From Gemmatimonadota bacterium (GTDB lineage: Bacteria > Gemmatimonadota > Gemmatimonadetes > Gemmatimonadales > GWC2-71-9), in contig JANYLJ010000011.1 of the NCBI GenBank assembly GCA_025357945.1, forward strand, positions 62,001-126,000: a DNA stretch of 64,000 nt, in the 5' to 3' direction. A program made the translations under genes and the position numbers. Under the pieces are notes generated by a model. The model ran no database searches, was not told where the DNA came from, and saw only the letters and a program-made list of their open reading frames with translations. This document shows, in pieces, positions 26,025 through 35,260 of this stretch (its first letter is position 1; each line of letters opens with the position of its first letter).

Positions 26025-27290
26025 TCACTTCTTGATCGTCGCCCCGGTCAGGTGGGCGATCGCCGAGAGCGTCGTTTGTGCCGCGTTGAGGCCGAGCCGG
26101 AAGTCGGTGTCCGCGTAGGTCGCAAACACATCGGTGGGCTGGTGCCACTGCGGATCCCAGCCGCTGCCGATCTGGGCGAGACGCTCGTTCTCTCGCAGGG
26201 AAATCGCGGCGACCAGGTCCTTGAAGGGGTCGGAGTCGGTGTTGCTCATCCGGTCGCCGACCGCCGCCGGATAATCGGTCGCGTACTTGTCGTTCGCCGC
26301 CCGGAAGAACCAGGCGAGCTTCTGTGCCTGGTCGGCAAACTTCGACCGGCCGGCGAACTCCACGTTCACATCGGCCTCGCGCCGCTGCTCCGGGCTGACC
26401 TGACCGGTCGGCCCCGGCATGCCGTGATCGAACAACATCATGTCGTGCTGGATCATCCCGAGCCACCTGGGTTCGGGGTACTTGCCCGAGCCGACCGGGT
26501 TTTCCTTCCCTTGCAGGTCTTTGCGTTGGTCCACATACGCATGCGCACCGTTCAAGCCGGTTTCCTCGTTGTTCCAGAGCACGAAGCGAATCGATCGGTC
26601 GGTCACGACGTCGGGCGCGTTGAAGACGCGCGCCAGCTCCATGACGAGCGCCGTACCCGAGCCATCGTCGTTCGCCGCCGCGCCGAAGCCATGGCCGTCC
26701 ATGTGGCCGCCGACGATATACATCTCGTCGGGGTGGGCGGTGCCGACCTTGGTGCAGAACACCTCTTCGCGCGGGCCTGGTGTGTCCGGTTCCCGATTGA
26801 TCCGGCGCAGTGCGGTGTCGGGTTGCAGTTCGGGTTTCATGTTCACCCCGGTCGGCGCGCGTGTTCCCTTGACCGGATTGGAAAGCCCGCCGCGACCGCC
26901 CTGGCCACCGGCACCATCGGCGGCCGCACTCCGCGCACCGTTGCCGCGTCCCGGGGCGGCACTGTCGGCGGCGCTCGGCAGCGGGATCTGCCGACGGGCG
27001 TACTCATAGTGCACCCGCTCGGTATTGCGGCAGCCGTAGCTCTTCAGCTGCGCCTCGATCCAGTCCACCGCGGCGCGATTGCGGGCGGTTCCCTGCCGTC
27101 GATCGCCGAACTGCGTGAGTCCCTTCACGGTCGCCTTGTACCGTTGCAGGTCGAGGCGCTCCACCAGCGATTTCACTGTGGAATCCGGGCGGGCAGCAGC
27201 GAAGCCGGCAACCAGATCCTGCGCGCCTGCGGCGACAGGAGGTCCGGCGACGACACTGCAGAGGATGGCGAAGCAGGGCATCAAGCGCAT
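26025..27290 (-). CDS. Secreted M28 zinc aminopeptidase
   Basis: 421 residues with signal peptide MRLMPCFAILCSVVAGPPVAAGAQ. The M28 di-zinc site is visible: GGHMDGHGFG for the first His and Asp, AANDDGSGTA for the bridging Asp, and LWNNEETGLNGA for the catalytic Glu pair. A Gly/Ala/Arg-rich insert near residues 105-150 breaks the N-terminal part and resembles inserts in other exported peptidases of this window. It leads an operon with two M55 proteins and the GH38-like protein. A TATACT element on the minus strand at 27348-27353, about 58 nt upstream, could be its -10 box. Confidence 0.9.
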   Translation of the reverse strand: MRLMPCFAILCSVVAGPPVAAGAQDLVAGFAAARPDSTVKSLVERLDLQRYKATVKGLTQFGDRRQGTARNRAAVDWIEAQLKSYGCRNTERVHYEYARRQIPLPSAADSAAPGRGNGARSAAADGAGGQGGRGGLSNPVKGTRAPTGVNMKPELQPDTALRRINREPDTPGPREEVFCTKVGTAHPDEMYIVGGHMDGHGFGAAANDDGSGTALVMELARVFNAPDVVTDRSIRFVLWNNEETGLNGAHAYVDQRKDLQGKENPVGSGKYPEPRWLGMIQHDMMLFDHGMPGPTGQVSPEQRREADVNVEFAGRSKFADQAQKLAWFFRAANDKYATDYPAAVGDRMSNTDSDPFKDLVAAISLRENERLAQIGSGWDPQWHQPTDVFATYADTDFRLGLNAAQTTLSAIAHLTGATIKK

Positions 27291-27527
27291 CGGGTAGTCC
27301 CCATTGTTCAGCTACTTCGGGAATCGGGCAGCGCGTGCCCGCCGGAGAGTATACTACTGGCGGACCCGCCGATGCACATTCATCCGGCACCAGAATCCTC
27401 CTGGCTGTTCCGCGACGGTGCGCCGGTGACCGACGCCCACTTCAATCTTGACGCAGGCCGCGATATCGCCAGCGTGGCGATCCGATTCCCGATCGACGCG
27501 ACAGCGCAGACCACCGCCGCATGTGCG

Positions 27528-28364
27528 TCAGCGGTCGGGGGAGGGAGGACTCGTTGCAGAAGTGGGTCGATGGGTGAGCCACACGCTGAACGATACGGTA
27601 CGCTCGCGCGCCGTGTTCTTGCCAGACAAGCCGGCATAGTACCCGCCGACTATCGCCATGCGCTCGCTCAGGTGATAGATCAGCGAACCGCCAACCTTCG
27701 TCGCGCTGTAGGCGATGCCGGACTGGCCGGCGCCCGCCAACGCAGCGACGTTGAATGTCTGTACCATGGCGGTAACTCGATGCCCGGCGTCCAGTCCGAT
27801 CGTGGCGTCGTAGCGAATCTCGTCGTTGCCATGGCGCCAGGCGGAACCGCCCGCCGAGATGGAGATCCATCCGCGCCGCGATCCGATGCCATAGCCAGTG
27901 CCGTAGAGCAGCCGGAGTTCGGCCTCGGCCTTCACCGGGCCGAGCACCGGCCGGGCATCGGCGTCATAGAGCAAGGGCAGGTCAACACGAGGTTGAATCG
28001 ACAACACGCCGAGCTTACCCTGGGTGATCCGCGTCATCACGAAGAAGCCGGTGGCACCGAACCCGGTGGTCGATGCCGTCGTACCGTTGTGGTTGTCCTC
28101 GAGGTGCGCGAACCCCTGGCCGATGCCGACGCTCACCCCTTCACGTAATCCATAGATGAAGTAGAGCCCCCAGTCCACCTTGTCGAGGCCGTTGGCGGTC
28201 GCGCCGGCGCCCGGATCGAAGCGGTCGGGGATCGTCCCCTGGTTGAGTCCTTGCGACAGGAACCAACCGTGGGGCTGCACGGTCCACTGCGCGGAAAGGT
28301 GCCACGGAAACGCAAGAGTCAGGAGCACCCCGGTCGCGGTGCCCAGGCCGACAGGAGACCTCAC
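27528..28364 (-). CDS. Outer-membrane beta-barrel-like protein of the exopolysaccharide operon
   Basis: 278 residues from the GTG at 28364, which overlaps the upstream gene's stop as GTGA. Signal peptide VRSPVGLGTATGVLLTLAFP ending at LSAQ. The rest alternates polar and hydrophobic residues with many Gly and aromatic positions (for example VDWGLYFIYGLREGVSVGIG and VGGSLIYHLSERMAIVGGYY), as in outer-membrane barrels such as the phenol-degradation-type transporter family. It lacks a C-terminal Phe but ends the barrel with TVSFSVWLTHRP. By position, it could be the outer-membrane export or anchoring partner of the exopolysaccharide system; this is inference. Last gene of the operon. Confidence 0.65.
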   Translation of the reverse strand: MRSPVGLGTATGVLLTLAFPWHLSAQWTVQPHGWFLSQGLNQGTIPDRFDPGAGATANGLDKVDWGLYFIYGLREGVSVGIGQGFAHLEDNHNGTTASTTGFGATGFFVMTRITQGKLGVLSIQPRVDLPLLYDADARPVLGPVKAEAELRLLYGTGYGIGSRRGWISISAGGSAWRHGNDEIRYDATIGLDAGHRVTAMVQTFNVAALAGAGQSGIAYSATKVGGSLIYHLSERMAIVGGYYAGLSGKNTARERTVSFSVWLTHRPTSATSPPSPDR

Positions 28365-29743
28365 GGCACCACCGCATCGGCCGCGAGCACCGCGTCGTAG
28401 CGCACTGGCAATTGTGCGGCCGCCGGACGGCGATACAGCGTGTAGCCTGCCCAACTCCAATTTACCACAAACCCGATCGGTGGGTGGACATCGGCGTCGA
28501 GCGTGAGGCCATCACCGTCGGCAGTGATGAGGACGTAATCCACCTTGGCGGCCGCGTCAGCCAGTGCCAGTTCGAACCCGGGGTCGCGCGTGGTCAGGTA
28601 TGGCGCCAGCGATGGCGCCCATTTGAGCAGTTGTGGCGCAAACCGGTCGTCGATCAGGATGCTCCGGTCTGGCGCCTTGGCCAAGGCGTCGGCCACCGCG
28701 TGGGCCGCCAGATCTGCCTCACTCACCCGTGGCCAGGGGACCAACCACCACGCCGCGATCGCCTGGGCGACCGCGGCCGCACACACGAGGGCGCGCCGCG
28801 ACGACTTGAGGTCCGTCGGCAGGGCGACAATGGCGACAAGCGTCAGCAGGCCGGTCGCGAACGCCAGCGAAAAATGCCAGCCGACCCGATTGGCGAGCAC
28901 CAGCAATGCAAACGGCAGCAGCACGCCAGCGGTGGTCGCCCGCGGTCGTAGCAGCGCGAACAGCGACACCACCAGGTAGGGTACGGTCCAGACGAGGATG
29001 GTGGCAAACCCTGGTGACGCCGGTTCCCACGGCGTGAACGGAAACGCGACGCGATGGATGAAGATCCACGACAAGTACGCCCACGTCGCGGTCGCCGCGA
29101 CGCCGGGAAAGACGAGCAGGACCAGCTGGGACGCGAACGGCGGAATCTGCAACCGCGGGAAGATGATCGGCAGCACGGCGCCGGCGACGAGGGCGAGGGC
29201 GAGGCCGAGCGGCGAGGTGTAGAACGCGAGGCCGAGCCACAACCCGGTGTAGAGGCCGTGGATCGTCTGGCGTGTGGCCCACCAACGTCGGTAATGGCGC
29301 CATCCGACGTAGAGCGCGAACAGTCCGATCGCCTCGTTGAAATCCCCGGCCACCAGGTGGACACCGATCGGCGTCCACAAAACCGAGAGCAGCAGCACGA
29401 ATGGCACGATCGAGCGCTGCCACGTGCAGTCGGCGAGTACCATCCACGCCAGCCCGAACAGCGCGGCGCCAGCCAGGATGATGATCCAGAGATCCGCCGG
29501 CCAGGGCAGCAGCAGCAGGAACGGCAGCGGTGGGTACTCGAAGCCCAACAGCTGCAATTGGCCGCGATTCTCCGCGAAGCGGACCCGGCTCAGGAACGCG
29601 CCGTGGATGTCGCTGCGCCAGCCGCCGTGCATGAGCAGCACGCTCGCGACAATCAGCGGTACCACCACCGCGAGTGCGAGAAGTGCCCGCACCCAGCGGG
29701 GGGCGGCCGGTTCAGCCGGCGGCGCCATGGCGGGTGAGGCCAT
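28361..29743 (-). CDS. Polytopic membrane protein, GT-C glycosyltransferase-like
   Basis: 460 residues with about ten hydrophobic segments. The first loop holds GAFLSRVRFAENRGQLQLLGFEYPPLP, reminiscent of GT-C (GT39/GT87-type) transferases whose first periplasmic loop carries an acidic residue, though no clear catalytic motif can be fixed. The last 100 residues form a soluble part with LIDDRFAPQLLKWAPSLAPYL, probably periplasmic. Its start lies inside the 3' end of the GT2 gene (32-nt overlap) and its stop overlaps the outer-membrane gene as GTGA. Probably adds or modifies sugars in the exopolysaccharide pathway. Confidence 0.6.
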   Translation of the reverse strand: MASPAMAPPAEPAAPRWVRALLALAVVVPLIVASVLLMHGGWRSDIHGAFLSRVRFAENRGQLQLLGFEYPPLPFLLLLPWPADLWIIILAGAALFGLAWMVLADCTWQRSIVPFVLLLSVLWTPIGVHLVAGDFNEAIGLFALYVGWRHYRRWWATRQTIHGLYTGLWLGLAFYTSPLGLALALVAGAVLPIIFPRLQIPPFASQLVLLVFPGVAATATWAYLSWIFIHRVAFPFTPWEPASPGFATILVWTVPYLVVSLFALLRPRATTAGVLLPFALLVLANRVGWHFSLAFATGLLTLVAIVALPTDLKSSRRALVCAAAVAQAIAAWWLVPWPRVSEADLAAHAVADALAKAPDRSILIDDRFAPQLLKWAPSLAPYLTTRDPGFELALADAAAKVDYVLITADGDGLTLDADVHPPIGFVVNWSWAGYTLYRRPAAAQLPVRYDAVLAADAVVP

Positions 29744-31553
29744 GGGTCGTTTTCTCCCAGTAGTACGGCTTGGTGAACAGTTGTCCCAGCGCCTTGAACG
29801 ATGCGATCGAGTGGAGCACCCAGTAGAACGGGTTGAACAGCGAGAAAAGCACCAGCACGTGGAGCTTTCGCTTGAACACGGCGAACATGTTGACGTAGAT
29901 CGCCAGCGCGTTGCCGATCAGCAGGTTGAAGAGCGACAGATACAGCACGGCCGGTGGGAACAGCGACTCGAGCAACGAACTGCGGGTGAACAGCCAAACG
30001 ATCGTCAGGACGACCGAGATCGGCTGGATCAGGAAGATGAGCGGCGTGCCGCCGATCAGCAGCGCGAATCCGAGCGTGTGCTTCCATCCCGCGCGACGCA
30101 CCAGACCGTACGGGTCGCGCGAAAAAACCAGCGCGGTCTGCATGTAGCCCTTGATCCACCGGGAGCGCTGGCGCAGCCAGTTGCCGAGCTGCTTGTTCGC
30201 TTCCTCATACGTGGTCGAGTTGACGATGCCGACGCGGTACCCGTGCATCGCGGCGCGAATGCCCAAGTCGGCGTCCTCGGTGACATTGAACGGATCCCAG
30301 CCGCCGAGTTCGCGAAGGACTTGCGTGCGGAAGTGGTTGCTGGTGCCGCCCAGCGGAATTGGCAGCCCGAGCCGGTCGAGGCCCGGCAGCAGATAGTCGA
30401 ACCAGAACGAGTACTCGAGCGTGAACATCCGGGTCAGGAAGTTTTCGTTCCAGTTGTAGTAGTTCAGCGCGGCCTGGACGCAGACGAGCGCCTTCGGCCC
30501 GCGCCGGAAGGCAAGCAGGGCCTTCTTGAGCTGGTCCGGTTCCGGCTGGTCTTCGGCGTCGTACACCACCAGATACTCGCCTCGTGCGAAGAGCAGCCCG
30601 ACGTTGCACGCCTTGGGCTTCGTCTGCGGGTCGCCACCCGGCACGACCAGGAACCGTACGTTCGCCCCCGGTGTCGCCGCCTTGGCCGCAGCCAGCGTGT
30701 CGGGATCATTCTCCTCGAACAGCAGCACGATGTCGAGCTTGTCGGCCGGATAATCCAGCTCGGCAAGCGAGCGCAGCAGCGTACCGATCACGCGCTCTTC
30801 CATGAAGACCGGCACCAGGATGCTGTAGACCGGGAGCGACCGGTTGTCGAGCGCCCGGACGTCCTCGTCGCTGATGCTGATCGCCGTCTCGGCGGCCGCA
30901 CCGGCGACGCCCACCCAGGTGCGGAAAATCACGGTGATCAGGAAGAACGCCGTGATCGGAATGTTGAGGAACAACAGTGTCCGCGCGGGCGCGAGCCACA
31001 GGCCGCCGAGCAACACCAGGCACAGCAACACAAACGTCAGGTATTGCGGCAGCGTGAACACGGTGAACGCGCTCTCGGACTGGTCGCGGAAGTAGAGGCC
31101 GTAGATCGAGGTATCGACCACCTTGCGCCGATGAATCGAGGCGATCGCGCGATCGATGTCCCATTCGGTCGTGACGCGAAAATCGATCGCCTTGCCGGGA
31201 TAGATGATTTCGAGGATGCTGCGCAGCTCGGGTGCCGGACTGTCGGCGACCGCCACGGTTACCGATCGGGCATCCTCCCGGAGCGGGACGGCGCGATGTT
31301 GCAGCGTCGCCTCGAGCGGCATGCGCTGGGCCACCCGCGGGTCCACGGTCCCCTGCTCCACCGTGACGAACGGCAGCTGCCACAGGTCGGCGAGGGCGCG
31401 GGCGAGGTCGAGGCGCCGGACGTAGCCGAGAATCAACAGCAGGCGGCCGAGACGCTCACCCGTCCGCTGCTGGTGTTGTAGCGCGGTATTGAGCTGGACT
31501 TCGCTGATCAATCCCCGGTGGACGAGGTACTCACCCAGTCGTATCGAGCTCAC
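29712..31553 (-). CDS. MshEN-GT2 exopolysaccharide synthase (cellulose synthase-like)
   Basis: 613 residues from GTG. The N-terminal 150 residues are an MshEN/GspE-N-type domain with two 24-residue motifs at residues 5-28 and 34-57, separated by 5 residues; the first matches the known c-di-GMP-binding pattern (RLG, G, L, Q) fully, the second ends in Leu instead of Gln. Then come two membrane helices and a processive GT2 domain with PVFMEERVI, VVYDAED, VTEDADLGIR and QRSRWIKG, then about four helices to YYWEKTTHGLT. There is no PilZ domain. E. coli NfrB joins the same two domains in the opposite order and is c-di-GMP controlled. It overlaps the BcsB-like gene by 23 nt. Confidence 0.85.
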   Translation of the reverse strand: MSSIRLGEYLVHRGLISEVQLNTALQHQQRTGERLGRLLLILGYVRRLDLARALADLWQLPFVTVEQGTVDPRVAQRMPLEATLQHRAVPLREDARSVTVAVADSPAPELRSILEIIYPGKAIDFRVTTEWDIDRAIASIHRRKVVDTSIYGLYFRDQSESAFTVFTLPQYLTFVLLCLVLLGGLWLAPARTLLFLNIPITAFFLITVIFRTWVGVAGAAAETAISISDEDVRALDNRSLPVYSILVPVFMEERVIGTLLRSLAELDYPADKLDIVLLFEENDPDTLAAAKAATPGANVRFLVVPGGDPQTKPKACNVGLLFARGEYLVVYDAEDQPEPDQLKKALLAFRRGPKALVCVQAALNYYNWNENFLTRMFTLEYSFWFDYLLPGLDRLGLPIPLGGTSNHFRTQVLRELGGWDPFNVTEDADLGIRAAMHGYRVGIVNSTTYEEANKQLGNWLRQRSRWIKGYMQTALVFSRDPYGLVRRAGWKHTLGFALLIGGTPLIFLIQPISVVLTIVWLFTRSSLLESLFPPAVLYLSLFNLLIGNALAIYVNMFAVFKRKLHVLVLFSLFNPFYWVLHSIASFKALGQLFTKPYYWEKTTHGLTRHGAAG

Positions 31554-33603
31554 GACGCACGACGCGAGGATAGAGCCAGATCGAGAGAATCAGCAGGATC
31601 ACGAGCGCCGCGATGAAGATCGGGTTCTTGTACCGGGTGAAGAGGTTTTGCGGGGCATCGGGCTCCGCCTCGAGTCGCCAGCCAGCGTTCGCGACGGTGA
31701 GCGAGCGCACCGGGCCCTGCATTCCGCGGATCGCCAGGTCGCCGCGCACCCCGAACCAACCGTATGGCGCCAGCGTTTCGCGCAGGAGGTCGGCCAGCGG
31801 CTGGCCGCTCGCGCCGGTGTGATGGAGGAGCAGGACGTCGTCGCCGTTGCGCACCCAGCCCTGCATCGCGCCATACGGCGCGTCGGGCGCAAACTCGTCC
31901 CAGACCTTGCCGTTGAGGTCGCGCAACCGGACGCCATCCGAGCGGAGCGGTGCACTGAGCGCTTCGGCGAGCGCGCTGGTGCCGATGGCGAGCAACGGTC
32001 CCGTCGCCGCAGCGAGGTCGCGCGCCAGCGCTGGCGCCAGCGGTGTTCGCGTCGTCTGCTGCATCGCACCGACCACGCTCGCTGCCAGCTCAACCCGGAA
32101 TCGGTCGAGTGGATCGAGCAGCACCGAAAACGACGGCACGAACGCCTGCGGGAAGCGCCCGAAGCCCGGGGCCATCGCCGTGGTGCCGTTGGTCACGAAC
32201 GCCGACGCGTTGTCGATGGTCGCGGTGAACACGGGGCCGCCCACGACGCAACCACCTTCGCCAAGGGTCACCTGGAAGCGCACGTCGAAGACGTTGTCGC
32301 GCCGCAGCAAGTGCGCCGGGATCGGGATCACGGCGTCGAACCCGTCATGGTCGAGGGTGCGCGAATAGATCAGGTCGCCGTTCAGATGCAGGCGGAGCGA
32401 ACCGCCGCCGTTGACCGGCAGGATCGAGTGGCGGACGATCAGCCGCAGTGACGTTAGCGTGATCGACGTGCCGAAATCGCCAAGCGAGATCGGGTACGAC
32501 GAGGCGACCAGCGAGTTTCCCTCGACGGTGCGGCTGTCGAAGCCAAGATCGGCCAAGGTACGCAGCGTGGCGTTTGCCACGACGTTGTGCCCGAGATCGA
32601 CGGTGGCGGTGCGAAACCCCGTCGCGGCGACGAGATCGGCGCCGCCCGCCAGCGTAAAGAGCTGGCGCGCGTCACGTCGTGCGGCGATCGCGAGAATCGT
32701 CCCGCGTCCGTTGTCGACGTGCTCCACTCTGGTGCTGCCCGTGGGGGTCCACACGACGGCGCGAGACCACGGTCCCGGCTCCGGCAGCGGCGTACCGACC
32801 GGCGGCAACGGCTTGACCTCGAACACGGTGGCCATGCCGCGGTACCGCCGCGCGACGTAGGCCGCGGCATCGAGTGCGGCCTGCGCCGCGTCGGCCGACG
32901 GTTGCTCCGCCATATAGAACGTCACGCGTTCCAGCCACGGCTGGAAAAATCCGTTGACTGCCGCGGTCGGTCGTGGCATGTCCCGGTAGCTCACCTGACT
33001 CTCAGGCTTGACCACGGTGCGGTAGAACATCTCGGCCTGGCACCGGTCACGACCAGGCACCGAGAGGCCAACCTGGAACACGGCCTTGCCGTCTTGCACG
33101 ACGGCGTCGGCGAGCGAGAGCGTGATGCTCGTCATCGTGTCGGTGAGGTCGCGAAGGGCGAGCACGTGGTCGCCCTGGCGGAGAACCAGGGTGGCCGGCG
33201 GCATCCGCGGCGTGGGCATCAGGCGAAGTTTGAACTCCGCCGGACGCAAACCGTCATTCACCGGGATGGCGATCGTGGCTTCCGCTGCGGTGCCGACCAG
33301 GACGATGCCGCTGCGGTAGCCGATCGCACTGAACGTCAGGTTCAGCGGGGCGAGTGCGGCGCTATCGCTGGCGCGTCCTCCCGGAACGATCCGCGGCATC
33401 TGTTCGCCGTGCGTGGTGTCGCTGCGGGTGCCGCCACCGTTCGTGGCCGCGCCGGCCATCGCGATGGAATCGGCGGCGGCCGGCAGCGGCGCGCGAGCGC
33501 CGATCGGCTGTGTCTGCTGGCGATTGCACCCGGTCACGGCGAGCACGAGTGCCACGAGGATCGCCGTGTGCGGGCGTCGCGCAATCTGTCGCAGCATCGT
33601 CAC
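31531..33603 (-). CDS. BcsB-like periplasmic subunit of a polysaccharide synthase
   Basis: 690 residues resembling the cellulose synthase regulatory subunit BcsB: two rounds of carbohydrate-binding-like and flavodoxin-like domains (LRLMPTPRMPPATLVL; GFFQPWLERVTFYMAEQPSADAAQAAL; LRLHLNGDLIYSRTL; LLHHTGASGQPLADLL), ending in one membrane helix (IFIAALVILLILSIWLYPRV). In Bcs this subunit lines the periplasmic exit of the glucan channel. Oddly, the N-terminus (ILVALVLAVTGCNRQQ) has a lipobox with Cys26, so it may be lipidated as well as membrane-spanning. It stands directly before the MshEN-GT2 synthase gene, as expected for its partner. Confidence 0.75.
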   Translation of the reverse strand: MTMLRQIARRPHTAILVALVLAVTGCNRQQTQPIGARAPLPAAADSIAMAGAATNGGGTRSDTTHGEQMPRIVPGGRASDSAALAPLNLTFSAIGYRSGIVLVGTAAEATIAIPVNDGLRPAEFKLRLMPTPRMPPATLVLRQGDHVLALRDLTDTMTSITLSLADAVVQDGKAVFQVGLSVPGRDRCQAEMFYRTVVKPESQVSYRDMPRPTAAVNGFFQPWLERVTFYMAEQPSADAAQAALDAAAYVARRYRGMATVFEVKPLPPVGTPLPEPGPWSRAVVWTPTGSTRVEHVDNGRGTILAIAARRDARQLFTLAGGADLVAATGFRTATVDLGHNVVANATLRTLADLGFDSRTVEGNSLVASSYPISLGDFGTSITLTSLRLIVRHSILPVNGGGSLRLHLNGDLIYSRTLDHDGFDAVIPIPAHLLRRDNVFDVRFQVTLGEGGCVVGGPVFTATIDNASAFVTNGTTAMAPGFGRFPQAFVPSFSVLLDPLDRFRVELAASVVGAMQQTTRTPLAPALARDLAAATGPLLAIGTSALAEALSAPLRSDGVRLRDLNGKVWDEFAPDAPYGAMQGWVRNGDDVLLLHHTGASGQPLADLLRETLAPYGWFGVRGDLAIRGMQGPVRSLTVANAGWRLEAEPDAPQNLFTRYKNPIFIAALVILLILSIWLYPRVVRRELDTTG

Positions 33604-33625
33604 GCTCCCTCCGAGAATGACGGCG

Positions 33626-35260
33626 TCATCTGCGCCGCCAGATCGTCAGGCCGCCCTCGTCGAAGGCGCGGTCAAAACGATTCTTGAATTCGTCACGTCC
33701 CGCAATCGCTCGGGCCACCGCTCCCGCGTCGTGATGGTTGTCCACGACGACCCAGTCCACTGTGCCTTCGGGCGCGGCGAGCGCGGCGGCACCCAATTGC
33801 CAGGTCCAGTGGTAGACCCGATCCCGCAGCGCGATCCTGGTCCGCGGACTGATGTTGATCGCTTCGTCCACCAGGACGCGTCCGCCGTCGTAGTGGGTCG
33901 CAAGCCAATCGGAGGCGTCTTGCTGCCGCCGGTCGCCATCGCGGATCGCCAGTCCTTCACGCAGGGCGCCAGCCTGCGCCGGCCAGCGGACGGTAAAGAG
34001 CGCCGCTTGCCCCAGTACGGCCGTTAGCCCAGCGAGGAGCATGCCCCGTCGCCACCGCGGGTGCGATGTCACCATCCGCAGCCCGCCCATCACGGCCAGC
34101 ACGGCGAGTCCGGGGAGCATCATCACGCCGTAGCGGATGTTCAACACCCCGGCGGGGTGCGTCCAGGGGAGCTGGATCGTACTCTGCTGTGCCCAGAGTG
34201 CGAGGATGTTGAATGGCAACGCCGTGAGCAGCAGCAACACGGTGGCGCCGCCGTGCCGGACTTGCCGGAGGACGGCGGTCGATCCGAGCAACCCCAGCAC
34301 GGTGAGCAGTGCCCCGGCCGAGAGCGCCGTAGCGCCGAGGTAGTACCACACGGACAGCCCGAGGTGCCCCGCCGCAGGAACCTGGCTCTGCGCGGCGAGC
34401 GCCGCCTGCTGGCTTTGCGCTGACCAGACGCCGCGCTGGAACTCGAGCGGATCGCCAAAGTAGATCCAGTTGAAGCCGAGCCACGCGGCCACCATCAACG
34501 CACTCGGTGTCGCGAAGAGCGGTGCGTCACGCCACCACACCTTCGCGATGCCCGCCGCGTTACGGGCGTCGAAGTTCGCCTGCGGTGCGGCCGGTTGTTC
34601 GCCGCGCGTCGCTGTGAGTGCCACGCGATGGCCGCGATACGCCAGCCAGGCCACCAGCGGTGTGGCCACCATCACGTAGAACCAGCCGTCGTATCGCGAC
34701 CCCACGGCCAGCGCGGCGAAGCAGGCCGATGCCAGGAGCGCGCGCCGCGACCCGGTGTCATTCCAGCGGTCCAACCCATTGACCGATGCGACCAGGCAGG
34801 CCAGCAGGACCGGTTCGGTCATCGCGGTGGTTTGCAGGAAGAGCAGGCTCGGATTGAACAGCACGAACGCGGTGCCGATCCATGCGAAACGTGGTGCGCC
34901 GGTGCGGCGGACCAGCAGGTCGTGGCAAGAGGCGATCGTCGTGACGTACGCAATGAAGCCCACGATGCCACCGGCCACGCCATTCCACCACCAGTGATCG
35001 ACGAGCGCGAACGGAAGCATCAGCAGGTGCGGCACCGGCAGCCAGACGGTGCCGAGCATCTGGAGTCCTGGGGTCACCGAATCGAAAACGCGTCGAGCAA
35101 TGTCGAGGTGCGCCTGCGCGTCCCAGAACGCGAAAACCACGCCGGCCTCGTGCGCCCAGACCTGTGCCACGAGGCCGACCACGACGGCGACGAGGCCGGC
35201 CTGGAAGGCCGGCCTCAGGTGTAACAGCGGACGTTCGCGTCGTGGCGCTTTGCCGATCAC
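33626..35260 (-). CDS. GT39-like polytopic mannosyltransferase-type protein
   Basis: 544 residues with roughly 12 hydrophobic segments and a short soluble C-terminus. The first periplasmic loop has VFAFWDAQAHLDIARRVFDS, the Asp-containing pattern of GT-C enzymes that use polyprenyl-phosphate sugars, followed by GTVWLPVPHLLMLPFA. The family transfers sugars to acceptors on the periplasmic side. The ATG at 35260 overlaps the PEP-CTERM gene's stop as ATGA, and the BcsB-like gene follows after 22 nt, so it belongs to the exopolysaccharide operon. It could act on the secreted polymer or on the PEP-CTERM protein. Confidence 0.75.
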   Translation of the reverse strand: MIGKAPRRERPLLHLRPAFQAGLVAVVVGLVAQVWAHEAGVVFAFWDAQAHLDIARRVFDSVTPGLQMLGTVWLPVPHLLMLPFALVDHWWWNGVAGGIVGFIAYVTTIASCHDLLVRRTGAPRFAWIGTAFVLFNPSLLFLQTTAMTEPVLLACLVASVNGLDRWNDTGSRRALLASACFAALAVGSRYDGWFYVMVATPLVAWLAYRGHRVALTATRGEQPAAPQANFDARNAAGIAKVWWRDAPLFATPSALMVAAWLGFNWIYFGDPLEFQRGVWSAQSQQAALAAQSQVPAAGHLGLSVWYYLGATALSAGALLTVLGLLGSTAVLRQVRHGGATVLLLLTALPFNILALWAQQSTIQLPWTHPAGVLNIRYGVMMLPGLAVLAVMGGLRMVTSHPRWRRGMLLAGLTAVLGQAALFTVRWPAQAGALREGLAIRDGDRRQQDASDWLATHYDGGRVLVDEAINISPRTRIALRDRVYHWTWQLGAAALAAPEGTVDWVVVDNHHDAGAVARAIAGRDEFKNRFDRAFDEGGLTIWRRR

